A stretch of 63,714 nucleotides of DNA from Lachnospiraceae bacterium UBA5902 (GTDB lineage: Bacteria; Bacillota; Clostridia; Lachnospirales; Lachnospiraceae): contig DJEI01000067.1 of assembly GCA_002431865.1 (NCBI GenBank), positions 10,236-73,949 of the forward strand. Reading direction: 5' to 3'. Positions within the stretch are counted from its first letter, which is position 1, and each line of letters starts with the position of its first letter. Under the pieces are notes generated by a model, which searched no databases, was not told where the DNA came from, and worked only from the letters and a program-made list of their open reading frames with translations. This document shows, one piece after another, positions 52,348 to 62,040 of the stretch. The position numbers and the translations under genes were made by a program.

Positions 52348-52749
52348 TTACTCCTTTACAACTGATGAAATATATTTTTCAACTTCTGATATAAATATTT
52401 TTGCATTTTCTAATTGCTTCTCTACATCTTTTTTGTTAGCTATAAAAAAATCATCATAGTCTGATTTTTCTCTCAAGAAAGAACTATCCTTAATTATTAC
52501 AGATAGTTTTCTATCTAATATATCTTCTTTTAGATATTCTTTGTTAAAAAAAGCAATTACTCCTGAATGTTTAGAAGAATCATAATTTTTTAAGATATTC
52601 GTCGCTCTCATAGCATGAAAAATAGCATAATATGAACGATTCAAAGAAGTTTTATACTGTCCGATTCTTAAATTTTCTTCTGCTGCCAAAAGCATTTCTT
52701 TTGCTCTTTCCAGACGATAATTTGCTAATTCATTTAAGCTGCCTTCCAT
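52348..52749 (-). CDS. HEPN-domain protein (probable toxin RNase)
   Basis: 133-residue all-helical protein with the HEPN motif NRSYYAIFHAMRA (R-x6-H) at about residue 38-46. In HEPN/MNT modules this half is the ribonuclease toxin. It overlaps the nucleotidyltransferase gene by 16 nt, the usual coupled order (MNT first). AT-rich relative to the fum genes, consistent with transfer. Confidence 0.85.
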   Translation of the reverse strand: MEGSLNELANYRLERAKEMLLAAEENLRIGQYKTSLNRSYYAIFHAMRATNILKNYDSSKHSGVIAFFNKEYLKEDILDRKLSVIIKDSSFLREKSDYDDFFIANKKDVEKQLENAKIFISEVEKYISSVVKE

Positions 52750-53060
52750 AAAACAATACCCTCCTTTTGCACATTCTTATAAAAAGGAAGGATATGTCCC
52801 CACTTCTCTAAATTACTTTTCTCAATATCAATAATTGAAAATACCTTATCATACTTCAAATCCATGTCTGCTGACCATCTCATAAATTTATCTCTTGTGT
52901 CATCATCCATATTATTTTTTATTACGATTGCTATATCAATATCACTCTCTGGGGTATTTTCATTTCTTGCTACAGATCCATATAAAATAATCGTAAGTAT
53001 ATTATCTGAAAAAATATCTAACAATCCTGTTATTATTTCATTCTTCATTAAATCCGTCAT
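52734..53060 (-). CDS. Minimal nucleotidyltransferase (MNT antitoxin)
   Basis: 108 residues with the polymerase-beta signature YGSVARNENTPESDIDIAI (GSx10-12DxD). MNT antitoxins in this class neutralise HEPN toxins by AMPylating them (established for some members). GGGGTGG precedes the ATG. Second gene of a three-gene module. Confidence 0.87.
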   Translation of the reverse strand: MTDLMKNEIITGLLDIFSDNILTIILYGSVARNENTPESDIDIAIVIKNNMDDDTRDKFMRWSADMDLKYDKVFSIIDIEKSNLEKWGHILPFYKNVQKEGIVLWKAA

Positions 53061-53075
53061 TCATACCACCCCTTT

Positions 53076-53372
53076 TTATGCATATTTATAGGTTTGAATA
53101 CTATTAATTTCATCCTTCAGATTTAACTTTGCATTACGTAAATCAATATCATTTTGAATATTCAAAAAATAAGAATCCGACACCCCAAAATATTTTGCAA
53201 GTCTTAAAGAAGTATCTACTGTTATTTTTCTTCTGTCATGCAAAATATCCTGTACTCTTGAAACTGGAACATGGATTTCCATTGCCAATTTGTATGCTGA
53301 AATATCCAACGGTTTCATAAATTCTTCCCACAATATTTCACTTACTTTTGTTGTCTCTATCATTTTTTCCAT
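53076..53372 (-). CDS. HigA-like XRE regulator
   Basis: 98 residues. HTH with the HigA pattern: EILWEEFMKPLDISAYKLA, VPVSRVQDILHDRRKIT, DTSLRLAKYFGVSDSYFLNIQ. HigA normally pairs with the toxin HigB, which is absent here; instead HEPN and MNT genes follow in the same operon, 15 nt downstream. Probably the autorepressor of the module. AGGAG precedes the ATG. Confidence 0.88.
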   Translation of the reverse strand: MEKMIETTKVSEILWEEFMKPLDISAYKLAMEIHVPVSRVQDILHDRRKITVDTSLRLAKYFGVSDSYFLNIQNDIDLRNAKLNLKDEINSIQTYKYA

Positions 53373-53416
53373 ACCATCATCTCCTAATGATAATATAAAA
53401 TTTTAATATTTTTAAT

Positions 53417-53445
53417 ATTGTACCTGTTATACAGGTATATGTCAA
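53417..53445 (-). promoter_or_regulatory. Promoter of the HigA/MNT/HEPN module
   Basis: Minus strand: perfect -35 TTGACA (53440-53445), 17-nt spacer, -10 TACAAT (53417-53422). This is one of the strongest-looking promoters in the window. Confidence 0.85.
53421..53437. promoter_or_regulatory. Operator within the HigA/MNT/HEPN promoter spacer
   Basis: Perfect palindrome TACCTGT-TAT-ACAGGTA lying wholly between the -35 and the end of the -10 hexamer. A bound repressor would block RNA polymerase, as expected of HigA autoregulation. Confidence 0.78.
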
Positions 53446-53482
53446 TTTGTTTATATTATATGCTTCTGTTCATAAAAAATAC

Positions 53483-53516
53483 AAAAAAGCTGCTACATGA
53501 TTTCTCATATAGCAGC
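53483..53516 (-). terminator. Terminator of the small membrane protein gene
   Basis: Minus strand: 12-bp stem GCTGCTATATGA / TCATGTAGCAGC (one U-G pair) with a 4-nt loop, then TTTTTTG. Confidence 0.9.
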
Positions 53517-53523
53517 CCTTTTC

Positions 53524-53727
53524 TTAATCATCCAAATAATCGTCTTTATCTTTCGTATCAATTCCGCGTTTCTTATTCTGTGCACGCACATAAATCGAAA
53601 CAAAAATGTATGTCACAAATAACAATACAAATATGACACCTACCCAATACATAAGTGCATATAAGAAATTGGATACGCCATCCATCTTGGAAAGACCTTC
53701 CAAACCTTCTTTAATACTATCGTTCAT
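53524..53727 (-). CDS. Small single-span membrane protein
   Basis: 67 residues. One membrane helix (FLYALMYWVGVIFVLLFVTYIFVSIYV, residues about 20-48; split here as recognisable hydrophobic run) followed by a basic then acidic tail (NKKRG ... KDKDDYLDD). GAGGG upstream of the ATG and its own terminator support it as a real gene. Function unknown. Confidence 0.65.
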   Translation of the reverse strand: MNDSIKEGLEGLSKMDGVSNFLYALMYWVGVIFVLLFVTYIFVSIYVRAQNKKRGIDTKDKDDYLDD

Positions 53728-53808
53728 CGCTTTTCCCTCTTTTCACGAATAAAATACCAATATTGTCTATTATTATATCAAATCAAACACAGAAAGCAAT
53801 AAAAACTA

Positions 53809-54021
53809 TTATATATCTGTTTCCTCTTTTTTATAAACTGCGATATCTTCTAGCTTACAATCAAGTATTTCACACAAACGATCTAATGTATGTGTAGATA
53901 CATAACTATTAATTCTCAATCGTGATAATTGTCCTGCAGAAACGTGATACTTATTTATTAACTGATACTGTGAGATACCTTTCAATTTTAATGTGTTCCA
54001 TAATGGTTCATAAGAAATCAT
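53809..54021 (-). CDS. Short XRE-family (Cro/CI-type) regulator
   Basis: 70 residues, essentially one HTH_3 domain (LKLKGISQYQLINKYHVSAG ... THTLDRLCEILDCKLEDI). AAAGGA precedes the ATG. Divergent from the SHOCT-domain gene across a 90-bp region holding two related operator sites, so it likely represses both genes. Confidence 0.88.
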   Translation of the reverse strand: MISYEPLWNTLKLKGISQYQLINKYHVSAGQLSRLRINSYVSTHTLDRLCEILDCKLEDIAVYKKEETDI

Positions 54022-54039
54022 GCTTTTATCCTTTTTTTA

Positions 54040-54068
54040 TTGCATAATACCCATAAATGGACTATAAT
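54040..54068 (+). promoter_or_regulatory. Promoter of the SHOCT-domain gene
   Basis: -35 TTGCAT (54040-54045), 17-nt spacer, -10 TATAAT (54063-54068). Confidence 0.6.
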
Positions 54069-54095
54069 AATATTAGCCATAAGTGGCTAATATTA
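54050..54095. promoter_or_regulatory. Duplicated operator between the XRE and SHOCT genes
   Basis: Site O2 (54068-54095) is a perfect palindrome with 12-bp arms TAATATTAGCCA / TGGCTAATATTA and a TAAG centre, starting at the -10 of the plus-strand gene. Site O1 (about 54051-54060, CCATAAATGG) repeats the O2 core CCATAAGTGG with one change and lies in the plus-strand spacer, next to a minus-strand -10 (TATTAT, 54044-54049). Confidence 0.8.
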
Positions 54096-54111
54096 AAAGG
54101 AAGGTATTCAT

Positions 54112-54783
54112 ATGGATCAAAATACAAATAACTTTAATTATCCTTATTACTTAAGTCAGTTTTTTGTCAATAAAAATGAAAGACTAATTTCAACTTTAGG
54201 AAATTCTTATATTCAGAATTTTATTTCTACTGGGATTTTATCAAAAGGATTTTCATTTATAACTGATAAAAGGGTATATTTTCAGGGAAAATCATATAAT
54301 GTTTTTTACAACAATAGTGGAAATCCTAAAATAGTTAAAAATTCACGTTCTCAGATTGTTGATTTAAAAGATGTTACGGGAACCGAAATTAAACATTATA
54401 ATCCTATACATTATCTAATCATTGCTATTGTTTTTTTTATTTTTTTACTTATTCTGTTGAGTATTGGTTTCTCTGAATTTAAGATTTATATTATACCTAT
54501 AATATTAGCATATGTTTTTTTATATTTTAAAAATAAAATATCACTAATTTCCATTCAATATGCAGGAGGAGAAATTGCTTTTGATATTCGTTGGTTTTCT
54601 CAAAATGAAATTGATAATTTTCAGAAGCAATTACGTTTGGCTAAAGACAATATTGTGGATAATCCAATAAATAATAATTATAATGTTAGTTCTGCTGATG
54701 AATTGATAAAATATGGACAACTTTTACAAAAGGGCTTGATTTCACCGGAAGAATATCAAAATATCAAAAGAAATATATTATAA
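54112..54783 (+). CDS. PH-like/SHOCT-domain membrane protein
   Basis: 223 residues, AT-rich. N-terminal PH-like beta domain (ERLISTLGNSY ... GFSFITDKRVYFQGKSY), two membrane helices (residues about 102-145), a second beta segment, and a C-terminal SHOCT motif (ADELIKYGQLLQKGLISPEEYQNIKRNIL region). SHOCT domains oligomerise or recruit partners; the function is unknown. AAGGAAGG precedes the ATG. Controlled, by layout, by the divergent XRE protein. Confidence 0.8.
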   Translation: MDQNTNNFNYPYYLSQFFVNKNERLISTLGNSYIQNFISTGILSKGFSFITDKRVYFQGKSYNVFYNNSGNPKIVKNSRSQIVDLKDVTGTEIKHYNPIHYLIIAIVFFIFLLILLSIGFSEFKIYIIPIILAYVFLYFKNKISLISIQYAGGEIAFDIRWFSQNEIDNFQKQLRLAKDNIVDNPINNNYNVSSADELIKYGQLLQKGLISPEEYQNIKRNIL

Positions 54784-54786
54784 AAA

Positions 54787-54819
54787 AAGGACGATGTATC
54801 ATCATAATACATCGTCCTT
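54787..54819 (-). terminator. gyrA terminator
   Basis: 13-bp perfect stem AAGGACGATGTAT / ATACATCGTCCTT with a 7-nt loop; on the minus strand followed by seven Ts. It also lies just after the plus-strand SHOCT gene, where the T-run is weaker. Confidence 0.92.
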
Positions 54820-54829
54820 AATTATTACT

Positions 54830-57385
54830 TTATTTATCTTCCGAACTCTCCGGTTCTTCTACATTACCTTCTTCATTGTCTGCCTCATTCATCTCGCGTT
54901 CCATGATTTCCAAGGACTCGGATTCATCTGCAGATTTCTGACGAACCTTTGCAATACTTGCAACGGTAATGTCACTTTCCAGATCCATGTTGATGAGCTT
55001 CACACCGGTTGTAATTCTGCCTAATGTAGAGATATCCTTACACAGGAGTCGGATTACAATACCCTGGTTGGTGATCAGCATGATTTCGTTATCATCGTTC
55101 ACTGCCTTGAAACCAACAACAGTTCCGGACTTATCTGTGATCTTGTAACACTTCACACCCTTACCGCCACGATGCTGTGGTGTAAATTCTTCGACAAGTG
55201 TACGCTTACCAAGACCATTCTCCGATACGATCAGAAGTGCTTCGCCCTGCGTGTCTAACTGCATTCCGATCACTTCATCATCTTCAGCCACACTCATACC
55301 GATAACACCCATAGATGTACGTCCGGTTGAACGAACCTCCTTCTCATTGAAGCGGATACACATACCCTGCTTTGTGATCAGAATGATATCCTTCGTATTG
55401 TTCGTTGCCTTTACTTCGATCAGCTCATCGCCCTCTTTCAGGGTGATTGCAGCAAGTCCGGACTTACGAACATTTGCATACTCAGTAATCTTTGTCTTCT
55501 TGATCATACCATTCTTTGTAGCCATGATCAGGTATCTTCCCTCATGGTACTCACGAATTGGAATGACTGCTGTGATCACTTCATCCGGCTGAAGCTGTAA
55601 CAGGTTGACGATTGCCGTTCCTCTTGCAGTACGTCCGGATTCTGGAATCTCATACGTCTTCAGACGATATACACGTCCCTGATTCGTGAAGAACATGATG
55701 TAATGGTGCGTCGTTGTCATGAACAGATTCTCGATGAAATCATCCTCGATCGTCTGCATACCCTTGATGCCCTTACCACCACGGTTCTGACTCTTGAAGT
55801 TATTGATTGTCATACGCTTTACATAGCCAAGCTTTGTCATAGCGATTACAACATTTTCCTTCGGAATCAGATCTTCAACTGTGATATCATCATCCATATC
55901 AATACCGATAGAAGTTCTTCTGTCATCACCATACTTTGTTGCGATGATCAGGATTTCCTCCTTGATTACACCAAGGAGCAGCTTCTCATCTGCCAGAATT
56001 GCTTTCAACTCTTTGATGAGCTCCATCAATTCTCTGTATTCTTTCTCAAGCTTCTCTCTTTCCAAACCGGTCAGAGCACGCAGACGCATATCTACGATAG
56101 CCTGTGCCTGTGCATCGGACAAACCGAAACGCTCGATCAATGCAAGCTTTGCATCGGCAACAGATTTGGAACTACGGATGATGTGAATAACCTCATCGAT
56201 ATTATCGAGGGCGATCAATAATCCCTCTAAGATATGAGCACGATCTTCCGCTTTATTCAAGTCAAACTTCGTTCTTCTTGTGACAACCTCTTCCTGATGC
56301 TTGATATAATATCCAAGCATTTCCAAGAGATTCAATACCATAGGCTGTCCATCGACCAGTGCCAGCATGATTACACCAAATGTATCCTGCATCTGTGTGT
56401 GCTTGTATAACTGGTTCAGCACGATATTCGCATTGCAGTCTTTTCGAAGCTCGATGACGATACGCATACCTTCACGGGAACTCTCATCACGAAGAGCTGT
56501 GATACCCTCGATCTTCTTCTCCTTGACAAGCTCTGCGATCTTCTGGATCAGCTTTGCCTTATTTACCATATATGGAAGCTCAGTCACAACGATTCTCTGC
56601 TTTCCATTTGCCATCGGCTCGATCTCAGATACGGCACGTACCTTGATCTTACCACGACCGGTTCTATATGCTTCATTGATTCCGGCTGTACCAAGGATAG
56701 ATGCACCCGTTGGGAAATCCGGTCCCTTGATGATTTCCATAATTTCTTCGATTTCTGTCTCACGGTCCTCATTCACACGGTTATCAATGATCTTAACAAC
56801 TGCATTTACAACCTCACGTAAGTTGTGAGGCGGAATATTTGTTGCCATACCTACGGCAATACCGGTTGTACCATTTACCAGCAGGTTTGGATAACGGCTT
56901 GGAAGTACGACTGGCTCTTTCTCTGTCTCATCAAAGTTCGGAATAAAATCAACCGTATCTTTGTTGATATCAGCAACCATCTCCATAGAAATCTTGGAGA
57001 GACGTGCTTCTGTGTATCGCATCGCAGCCGCGCCATCACCATCGACAGAACCGAAGTTACCATGTCCATCGACCAGTGGATATCTTGTATTCCATTCCTG
57101 TGCCAGCTTTACAAGTGCCTCGTAGATAGAACTGTCACCGTGTGGATGATATTTACCCATTGTATCACCGACGATACGTGCACATTTACGATGTGGCTTA
57201 TCCGGACCGTTGTTCAGTTCCACCATGGAATGTAAGATTCTTCGCTGTACAGGCTTCAAACCATCTCGCACATCCGGAAGAGCTCTTGCAGCGATAACGC
57301 TCATGGCATAATCGATATACGATTCTTCCATGGTTTTCTTCAAATCCACTTCATGGATTTTATCAAAAATTGTACTATCGTCCAT
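54830..57385 (-). CDS. gyrA: DNA gyrase subunit A
   Basis: 851 residues. Supercoiling enzyme; with GyrB forms the A2B2 complex. Catalytic Tyr in [12 protein letters not shown] (about residue 122), quinolone-determining [15 protein letters not shown] with the usual Ser and an acidic residue (Glu) so no resistance change is seen, GyrA box QNRGGKG and six-bladed C-terminal repeats, ending in an acidic tail. Confidence 0.98.
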   Translation of the reverse strand: MDDSTIFDKIHEVDLKKTMEESYIDYAMSVIAARALPDVRDGLKPVQRRILHSMVELNNGPDKPHRKCARIVGDTMGKYHPHGDSSIYEALVKLAQEWNTRYPLVDGHGNFGSVDGDGAAAMRYTEARLSKISMEMVADINKDTVDFIPNFDETEKEPVVLPSRYPNLLVNGTTGIAVGMATNIPPHNLREVVNAVVKIIDNRVNEDRETEIEEIMEIIKGPDFPTGASILGTAGINEAYRTGRGKIKVRAVSEIEPMANGKQRIVVTELPYMVNKAKLIQKIAELVKEKKIEGITALRDESSREGMRIVIELRKDCNANIVLNQLYKHTQMQDTFGVIMLALVDGQPMVLNLLEMLGYYIKHQEEVVTRRTKFDLNKAEDRAHILEGLLIALDNIDEVIHIIRSSKSVADAKLALIERFGLSDAQAQAIVDMRLRALTGLEREKLEKEYRELMELIKELKAILADEKLLLGVIKEEILIIATKYGDDRRTSIGIDMDDDITVEDLIPKENVVIAMTKLGYVKRMTINNFKSQNRGGKGIKGMQTIEDDFIENLFMTTTHHYIMFFTNQGRVYRLKTYEIPESGRTARGTAIVNLLQLQPDEVITAVIPIREYHEGRYLIMATKNGMIKKTKITEYANVRKSGLAAITLKEGDELIEVKATNNTKDIILITKQGMCIRFNEKEVRSTGRTSMGVIGMSVAEDDEVIGMQLDTQGEALLIVSENGLGKRTLVEEFTPQHRGGKGVKCYKITDKSGTVVGFKAVNDDNEIMLITNQGIVIRLLCKDISTLGRITTGVKLINMDLESDITVASIAKVRQKSADESESLEIMEREMNEADNEEGNVEEPESSEDK

Positions 57386-57399
57386 TGTTCTCCTCCTAC

Positions 57400-59322
57400 T
57401 TAAATGTCAAGATTCTTAACGAATTTTGCATTTGCCTCAATAAATTCACGTCTTGGCTCTACTCTCTCACCCATCAACGTATCAAAGGTCAGGTCAAGCT
57501 CAGACTCACTGTTTTCATCAATCGCTACACGCAGCAGAACCCGCTTTTCCGGATCCATAGTTGTATCCCACAACTGCTCAGCATCCATCTCACCAAGTCC
57601 TTTGTATCGCTGGATCTTGTTATTCTGGTCACGACCAACTTCATTTAAGATATCTGCCAGTTCCTCGTCACTGTATGCATACCATGTTTTCTTGTTCTTC
57701 TCCAGCTTGTACAGTGGTGGCTGTGCCAGATATACATGTCCTTCCTTGATCAGATCCGGCATGAACCGGAAGAAGAAAGTTAACATCAATGTTGCAATAT
57801 GTGCGCCATCGACATCGGCATCCGTCATGATAATGATCTTGTCATAACGAAGCTTCTCAATATTGAAATTCTCACGAATACCGGTACCAAACGCGGTAAT
57901 CATGGCTTTGATTTCTTCATTTCCAAGAATCCGGTCGATTCTTGCTTTCTCTACGTTCAGAATCTTACCACGCAGTGGAAGGATTGCCTGTGTTGCACGG
58001 GATCTGGCAGTCTTTGCAGAACCACCAGCGGAATCTCCCTCTACGATGTAGATCTCACAGTTCTTTGGATTTGGATCCGAACAATCAGCAAGCTTACCAG
58101 GAAGCGCCATATTCGTCTCAAGTGTACTCTTACGGGCAACATCTCTTGCCTTTCTGGCTGCCATACGGGCACGCTGTGCGACAACTGCCTTACCAACGAT
58201 AGCCTTTGCTACCTGTGGATTCTGCTCCAAGAAATAAGTAAGCTTCTCTGTCACAAGTCCCTCTACTGCAGTTCTCGCTTCTGCATTACCAAGCTTCTGC
58301 TTTGTCTGTCCTTCAAACTGTGGCTCCGGAATCTTGATACTTACAATAGCGGTCAGACCCTCTCGCAGGTCATCACCGGACAGGTTTTCTTCTTTGTCAC
58401 GCAGAATCTTATTGCTTCTTGCATAATCATTGAACACCTTGGTAAGTGCGCTCTTGAAACCAGTCAGATGCATACCACCTTCCGGTGTGTTGATATTATT
58501 TACAAAGCTCAAAGTAAGCTCATTGTAAGAGTCGTTGTGCTGCATTGCCACTTCCACATAGATATCATCCTTGTTACCTTCGATATAGATGATCTTGTCA
58601 TAAAGTGGATTCTTTGTCTTATTCAGGTAGGCAATAAACTCCTTGATACCACCTTCATAGTGGAAGGATTCTCTCTGCTCCTTACCCTCACGCTTATCTT
58701 CAAGATTAATCTTCAATCCCTTTGTCAGGAAAGCCATCTCACGAAGTCTTGTACGAAGCACCTTATAATCAAAAATCACATCGTCAAAGATCGTATCATC
58801 CGGCATAAATGTAACCTTGGTTCCGGTCTTATCGGTCTTACCAACTTCTTTTAATTTATATAATACATTTCCGCGTTCATAACGCTGCTTGTAGATCTTG
58901 CCATCTCTGGAAATCTCAACCTCCAGCCAGTTCGAAAGCGCATTTACAACGGATGCACCTACACCATGCAGACCGCCGGATACCTTGTATCCGCCACCGC
59001 CGAACTTACCGCCGGCATGCAGGATTGTAAATACAACCTCAACGGCCGGAATACCAGCCTTCTTGTGGATACCTGTCGGGATCCCACGTCCATTATCGAT
59101 AACGGTGACAGAACCATCTTCGTTGATTGATACATCGATTTCTGTACAGAATCCTGCCAATGCTTCATCGACTGCATTGTCTACGATCTCATATACAAGA
59201 TGATGCAATCCTCTTGTCGAGGTACTACCGATATACATACCCGGTCTTTTACGAACCGCCTGCAAACCTTCCAGAATCTGAATTTGATTCGCATCATAAT
59301 TGCTTTCATTTTGATTACCCAT
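57400..59322 (-). CDS. gyrB: DNA gyrase subunit B
   Basis: 640 residues. GHKL ATPase domain ([24 protein letters not shown]), transducer and TOPRIM domain ([21 protein letters not shown]) with metal-binding acids. Ends with the DNA/GyrA-binding tail. Overlaps recF by 8 nt; gyrA follows after 14 nt. Confidence 0.98.
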   Translation of the reverse strand: MGNQNESNYDANQIQILEGLQAVRKRPGMYIGSTSTRGLHHLVYEIVDNAVDEALAGFCTEIDVSINEDGSVTVIDNGRGIPTGIHKKAGIPAVEVVFTILHAGGKFGGGGYKVSGGLHGVGASVVNALSNWLEVEISRDGKIYKQRYERGNVLYKLKEVGKTDKTGTKVTFMPDDTIFDDVIFDYKVLRTRLREMAFLTKGLKINLEDKREGKEQRESFHYEGGIKEFIAYLNKTKNPLYDKIIYIEGNKDDIYVEVAMQHNDSYNELTLSFVNNINTPEGGMHLTGFKSALTKVFNDYARSNKILRDKEENLSGDDLREGLTAIVSIKIPEPQFEGQTKQKLGNAEARTAVEGLVTEKLTYFLEQNPQVAKAIVGKAVVAQRARMAARKARDVARKSTLETNMALPGKLADCSDPNPKNCEIYIVEGDSAGGSAKTARSRATQAILPLRGKILNVEKARIDRILGNEEIKAMITAFGTGIRENFNIEKLRYDKIIIMTDADVDGAHIATLMLTFFFRFMPDLIKEGHVYLAQPPLYKLEKNKKTWYAYSDEELADILNEVGRDQNNKIQRYKGLGEMDAEQLWDTTMDPEKRVLLRVAIDENSESELDLTFDTLMGERVEPRREFIEANAKFVKNLDI

Positions 59323-60406
59323 CTAACTCCTCCTGTATCGTTCCGGCAACAACCTTATATACCTTGTCGATTGTCAGCCGTTCCTTTATAAAATCATCAT
59401 ATCCTGTACATGTAAGAATCGTTTGGATTCCTCGAATAGACTCTAATAACGCATCCTGCCGGCTTCGATCCAGCTCAGACATTACATCGTCTAACAGTAA
59501 TATGGGATTATCCTGTATCAGTCTCTTTACCAGTTCGATTTCTGCAAGCTTCAATGACAGCGCCACTGTACGCTGCTGTCCCTGCGAACCGAACTTTCTC
59601 ACATCCATACCATCAATCAAAAAAGCGATATCATCGCGGTGAGGACCGGTCTGTGTTGTCTGATAACGTAAGTCCATCTCCTGTTTTTCTGCAAGCATCG
59701 ATGCAAAGCTTTCCGCTTCTGCATTTTTCTCATATACCAGACACAAATGTTCTTTTCCCGACGTTAAATTGCTATGTATATCAGGAATTATCTCATTTAT
59801 CAAATCAATAAAATGATTCCTTTTTTTAATGATTTCTATACCATATTTTACCAGTTGGTCATCCCAGACTGGCAACATATCCATTTTACTTTTATCAAAT
59901 CCAATCTGTCTTAACAGATTGTTTCTCTGATCTAACACTTTTTTATAATTTGCCAGCAGACTCACATAAATCTTATCCAACTGGCATAATTCCATATCCA
60001 TGAAATTTCTTCGCTCTGCCGGACTGTTTTTTATGATAGACAAATCCTCCGGAGAAAAGAAAACCATATTCATCGTACCAAGCAACTCAGAACTTCTGCG
60101 GATTGGTACCATATCGATTGCAATTCCCTTTGACCTGCTCTTTTTCAAATGCATATCAATCCGTCGGTGCATGCCATCTTTTTTTATTTCTGCGCGGATA
60201 TGACTTTCATCTGCATCAAATCGTATGATTTCCCGATCCTTGCTTCCTCTGTGGCTCTTTGTCGTTCCAATCAGGTAGATAGCTTCCAATATGTTGGTCT
60301 TTCCCTGTGCGTTATCCCCATATAAAATGTTGATACCATCGGAAAATGTAATCTCGGCACGCGCATAATTTCTGTAATTTTGCAGTGCCAGATTTTCAAT
60401 ATACAT
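59315..60406 (-). CDS. recF: RecF recombination protein
   Basis: 363 residues, SMC-like ATPase loading RecA at gaps. Walker [15 protein letters not shown] (about residues 30-43), signature [16 protein letters not shown], Walker [14 protein letters not shown]. Standard place after dnaN and the S4 gene. Confidence 0.97.
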   Translation of the reverse strand: MYIENLALQNYRNYARAEITFSDGINILYGDNAQGKTNILEAIYLIGTTKSHRGSKDREIIRFDADESHIRAEIKKDGMHRRIDMHLKKSRSKGIAIDMVPIRRSSELLGTMNMVFFSPEDLSIIKNSPAERRNFMDMELCQLDKIYVSLLANYKKVLDQRNNLLRQIGFDKSKMDMLPVWDDQLVKYGIEIIKKRNHFIDLINEIIPDIHSNLTSGKEHLCLVYEKNAEAESFASMLAEKQEMDLRYQTTQTGPHRDDIAFLIDGMDVRKFGSQGQQRTVALSLKLAEIELVKRLIQDNPILLLDDVMSELDRSRQDALLESIRGIQTILTCTGYDDFIKERLTIDKVYKVVAGTIQEELDG

Positions 60407-60430
60407 GCCTACACCTCATTTGCACAGAAA

Positions 60431-60655
60431 TTACTTCTGAATACTGATTTTATTATCATCGAACACGACTTCATCACCATCATAGAGCTTTCTTCCACGA
60501 CGCTCGTCAATCTCACCATTGACTAAAACCAGTCCCTGCTGAATGATTTCTTTTGCATCAATTCCGGAATCTGCAAGCCCGGTTGCCTTTAATGCCTGTC
60601 CTAATTTGATATATTCCTCGCCCTCGCGAAGCTTTAAAATATGCATCTCACCCAT
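60431..60655 (-). CDS. yaaA: S4-domain RNA-binding protein (YaaA family)
   Basis: 74 residues: an S4 fold (IKLGQALKATGLADSGIDAKEIIQQGLVLVNGEI..., split) typical of the small protein between dnaN and recF in Firmicutes. Thought to bind ribosomal RNA; the exact role is unsettled. Its ATG is 3 nt after the dnaN stop. Confidence 0.92.
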   Translation of the reverse strand: MGEMHILKLREGEEYIKLGQALKATGLADSGIDAKEIIQQGLVLVNGEIDERRGRKLYDGDEVVFDDNKISIQK

Positions 60656-60657
60656 GA

Positions 60658-61773
60658 TTAATAAGCCCCCGCATTGATATTAACCGGTAATACTACGTAG
60701 ATATATGTTCCTGCATCATCCCGGATGATACATGGTGATTTTGCATCACGCATGTAGATAAAGATGTCTTCATCGTCAATAACCTTCAACACATCTGTCA
60801 GAAATCTTGGATTAAATCCAATGATGATTTCCTCTCCATCCTTTGTGATTTCAATTTCTTCATTCATGGAACCCATCATTGTATCGACTTTGAGATACAT
60901 ACGGTTATCATTTTTTATACTGACAACGATTGGCTTCTTATCTGACTCACGCATAAGGATAGAAGCACGATCGATACAATCAAACAACTCTCTGTTATTT
61001 ACACGAACTTTGATCTTATGATCCATAGAAAGCATCTGCACAATCTTGAAATACTCACCTTCCAACAGACGGGATACTACTATTGTATTCTCAAACTCAA
61101 ATAAAATATGTCTGTCTGTGAAGTAAACTGTTACCATATCATCGACGCCACCTGTAATGATCTTTGAGAGATCATTGAGTGTCTTTCCCGGTACAACAAC
61201 GCTCACATTCGAAGCATTTCCCTTTAATGCAAGATTACGCAGGGAAATACGGTGTCCATCCAGAGATACGACCTGCAATACGCCATCCTTTACCTCAAAC
61301 AACTCACCGGTCATCAGCTTGTTATTCTCATTATCTGAGATAGAAAAAATCGTCTGTCGGATGATCTCCTTTAAAGAAAACTGTGAAAGCTCAATACTCT
61401 TTTCCTTCTCAATCTGAGGAAGCTCTGTAAAATCCTCACCGGATTTGGATGGAATAACAAACTTTGATTTCTCACAACGGATAATCGTATTATAATCCGG
61501 TGTTGTATCAATAAAGATTTCACTGTTTGGAAGCTTACGAACGATATCATTGAACAGCTTTGCTTCAATCGCAATGCGTCCCATCTCAATTACTTCTCCA
61601 TCTAAGATTGTTTCAATACCAATTTCAAGATCATTTGCGGTCAGCTTAATGCTGTCTGCATATACATCAATTAAGATACATTCCAGAATCGGTAATGTTG
61701 TTTTAGTAGAAACTGCTTTTGAAACGATGTTAAGAGAATTTAACAGGTTTACTTTTGAACATTTTATCTTCAT
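60658..61773 (-). CDS. dnaN: DNA polymerase III beta clamp
   Basis: 371 residues, three-domain sliding clamp; begins MKIKCSKVNLLNSLNIVSKAV and ends with the clamp C-terminus DAGTYIYVVLPVNINAGAY. AAAGGAG lies 11 nt before the ATG. It has its own promoter within the dnaA-dnaN gap. Confidence 0.98.
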   Translation of the reverse strand: MKIKCSKVNLLNSLNIVSKAVSTKTTLPILECILIDVYADSIKLTANDLEIGIETILDGEVIEMGRIAIEAKLFNDIVRKLPNSEIFIDTTPDYNTIIRCEKSKFVIPSKSGEDFTELPQIEKEKSIELSQFSLKEIIRQTIFSISDNENNKLMTGELFEVKDGVLQVVSLDGHRISLRNLALKGNASNVSVVVPGKTLNDLSKIITGGVDDMVTVYFTDRHILFEFENTIVVSRLLEGEYFKIVQMLSMDHKIKVRVNNRELFDCIDRASILMRESDKKPIVVSIKNDNRMYLKVDTMMGSMNEEIEITKDGEEIIIGFNPRFLTDVLKVIDDEDIFIYMRDAKSPCIIRDDAGTYIYVVLPVNINAGAY

Positions 61774-61811
61774 GTTAGTTGTAACTCCTTTCGAGGCTGC
61801 GCCTGAGTCAT

Positions 61812-61860
61812 AAATATAGAATATAAATTAGTAGTAGTAATAGTAGTGGCTGTGGATATG
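61812..61860. other. oriC: Candidate origin unwinding element (DnaA-trio)
   Basis: Plus strand, right to left: DnaA box TGTGGATAT (61852-61860, one change from TGTGGATAA), GC spacer TGGC (61848-61851), six trinucleotides TAG TAG TAG TAA TAG TAG (61830-61847), then a pure A+T-rich stretch (61812-61829, one G). This is the order of the bacterial basal unwinding system, where DnaA loads on the box and extends along 5'-TAG trios. A second box-like TCTGGATAA lies at 61947-61955. Confidence 0.75.
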
Positions 61861-61972
61861 TATATAACCATCAAAAACATTGATGGCTGCTGGTTAAATC
61901 CACCTTTATAACCATGTTGAAATGAACCGGACTCCATGTGGAAGCATCTGGATAACTTCCTGCGTTAAAGTT

Positions 61973-62001
61973 AACATAAGAATGGTTTAAAAAAGTGTCA
62001 A
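61973..62001 (-). promoter_or_regulatory. dnaN promoter
   Basis: Minus strand: perfect -35 TTGACA (61996-62001), 17-nt spacer, -10 TATGTT (61973-61978). The leader of about 195 nt would include the DnaA-trio region. Confidence 0.75.
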
Positions 62002-62040
62002 CATGTTATCTTCAATCTAATCACAAAAACATGTGCAAAT

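Noticed and set aside
53373..53523. HigB toxin gene beside the HigA-like gene
   Set aside because: The sequence upstream of the HigA-like gene is only a promoter and a terminator; no RelE-fold ORF is present on either strand.
56875..57235. Quinolone-resistance change in gyrA
   Set aside because: The determining region reads GDSSIYE, with Ser and an acidic residue at the key positions, as in susceptible clostridia.
57799..58854. 351-codon plus-strand ORF within gyrB
   Set aside because: Antisense shadow of gyrB; no ribosome site, composition mirrors the complementary codons.
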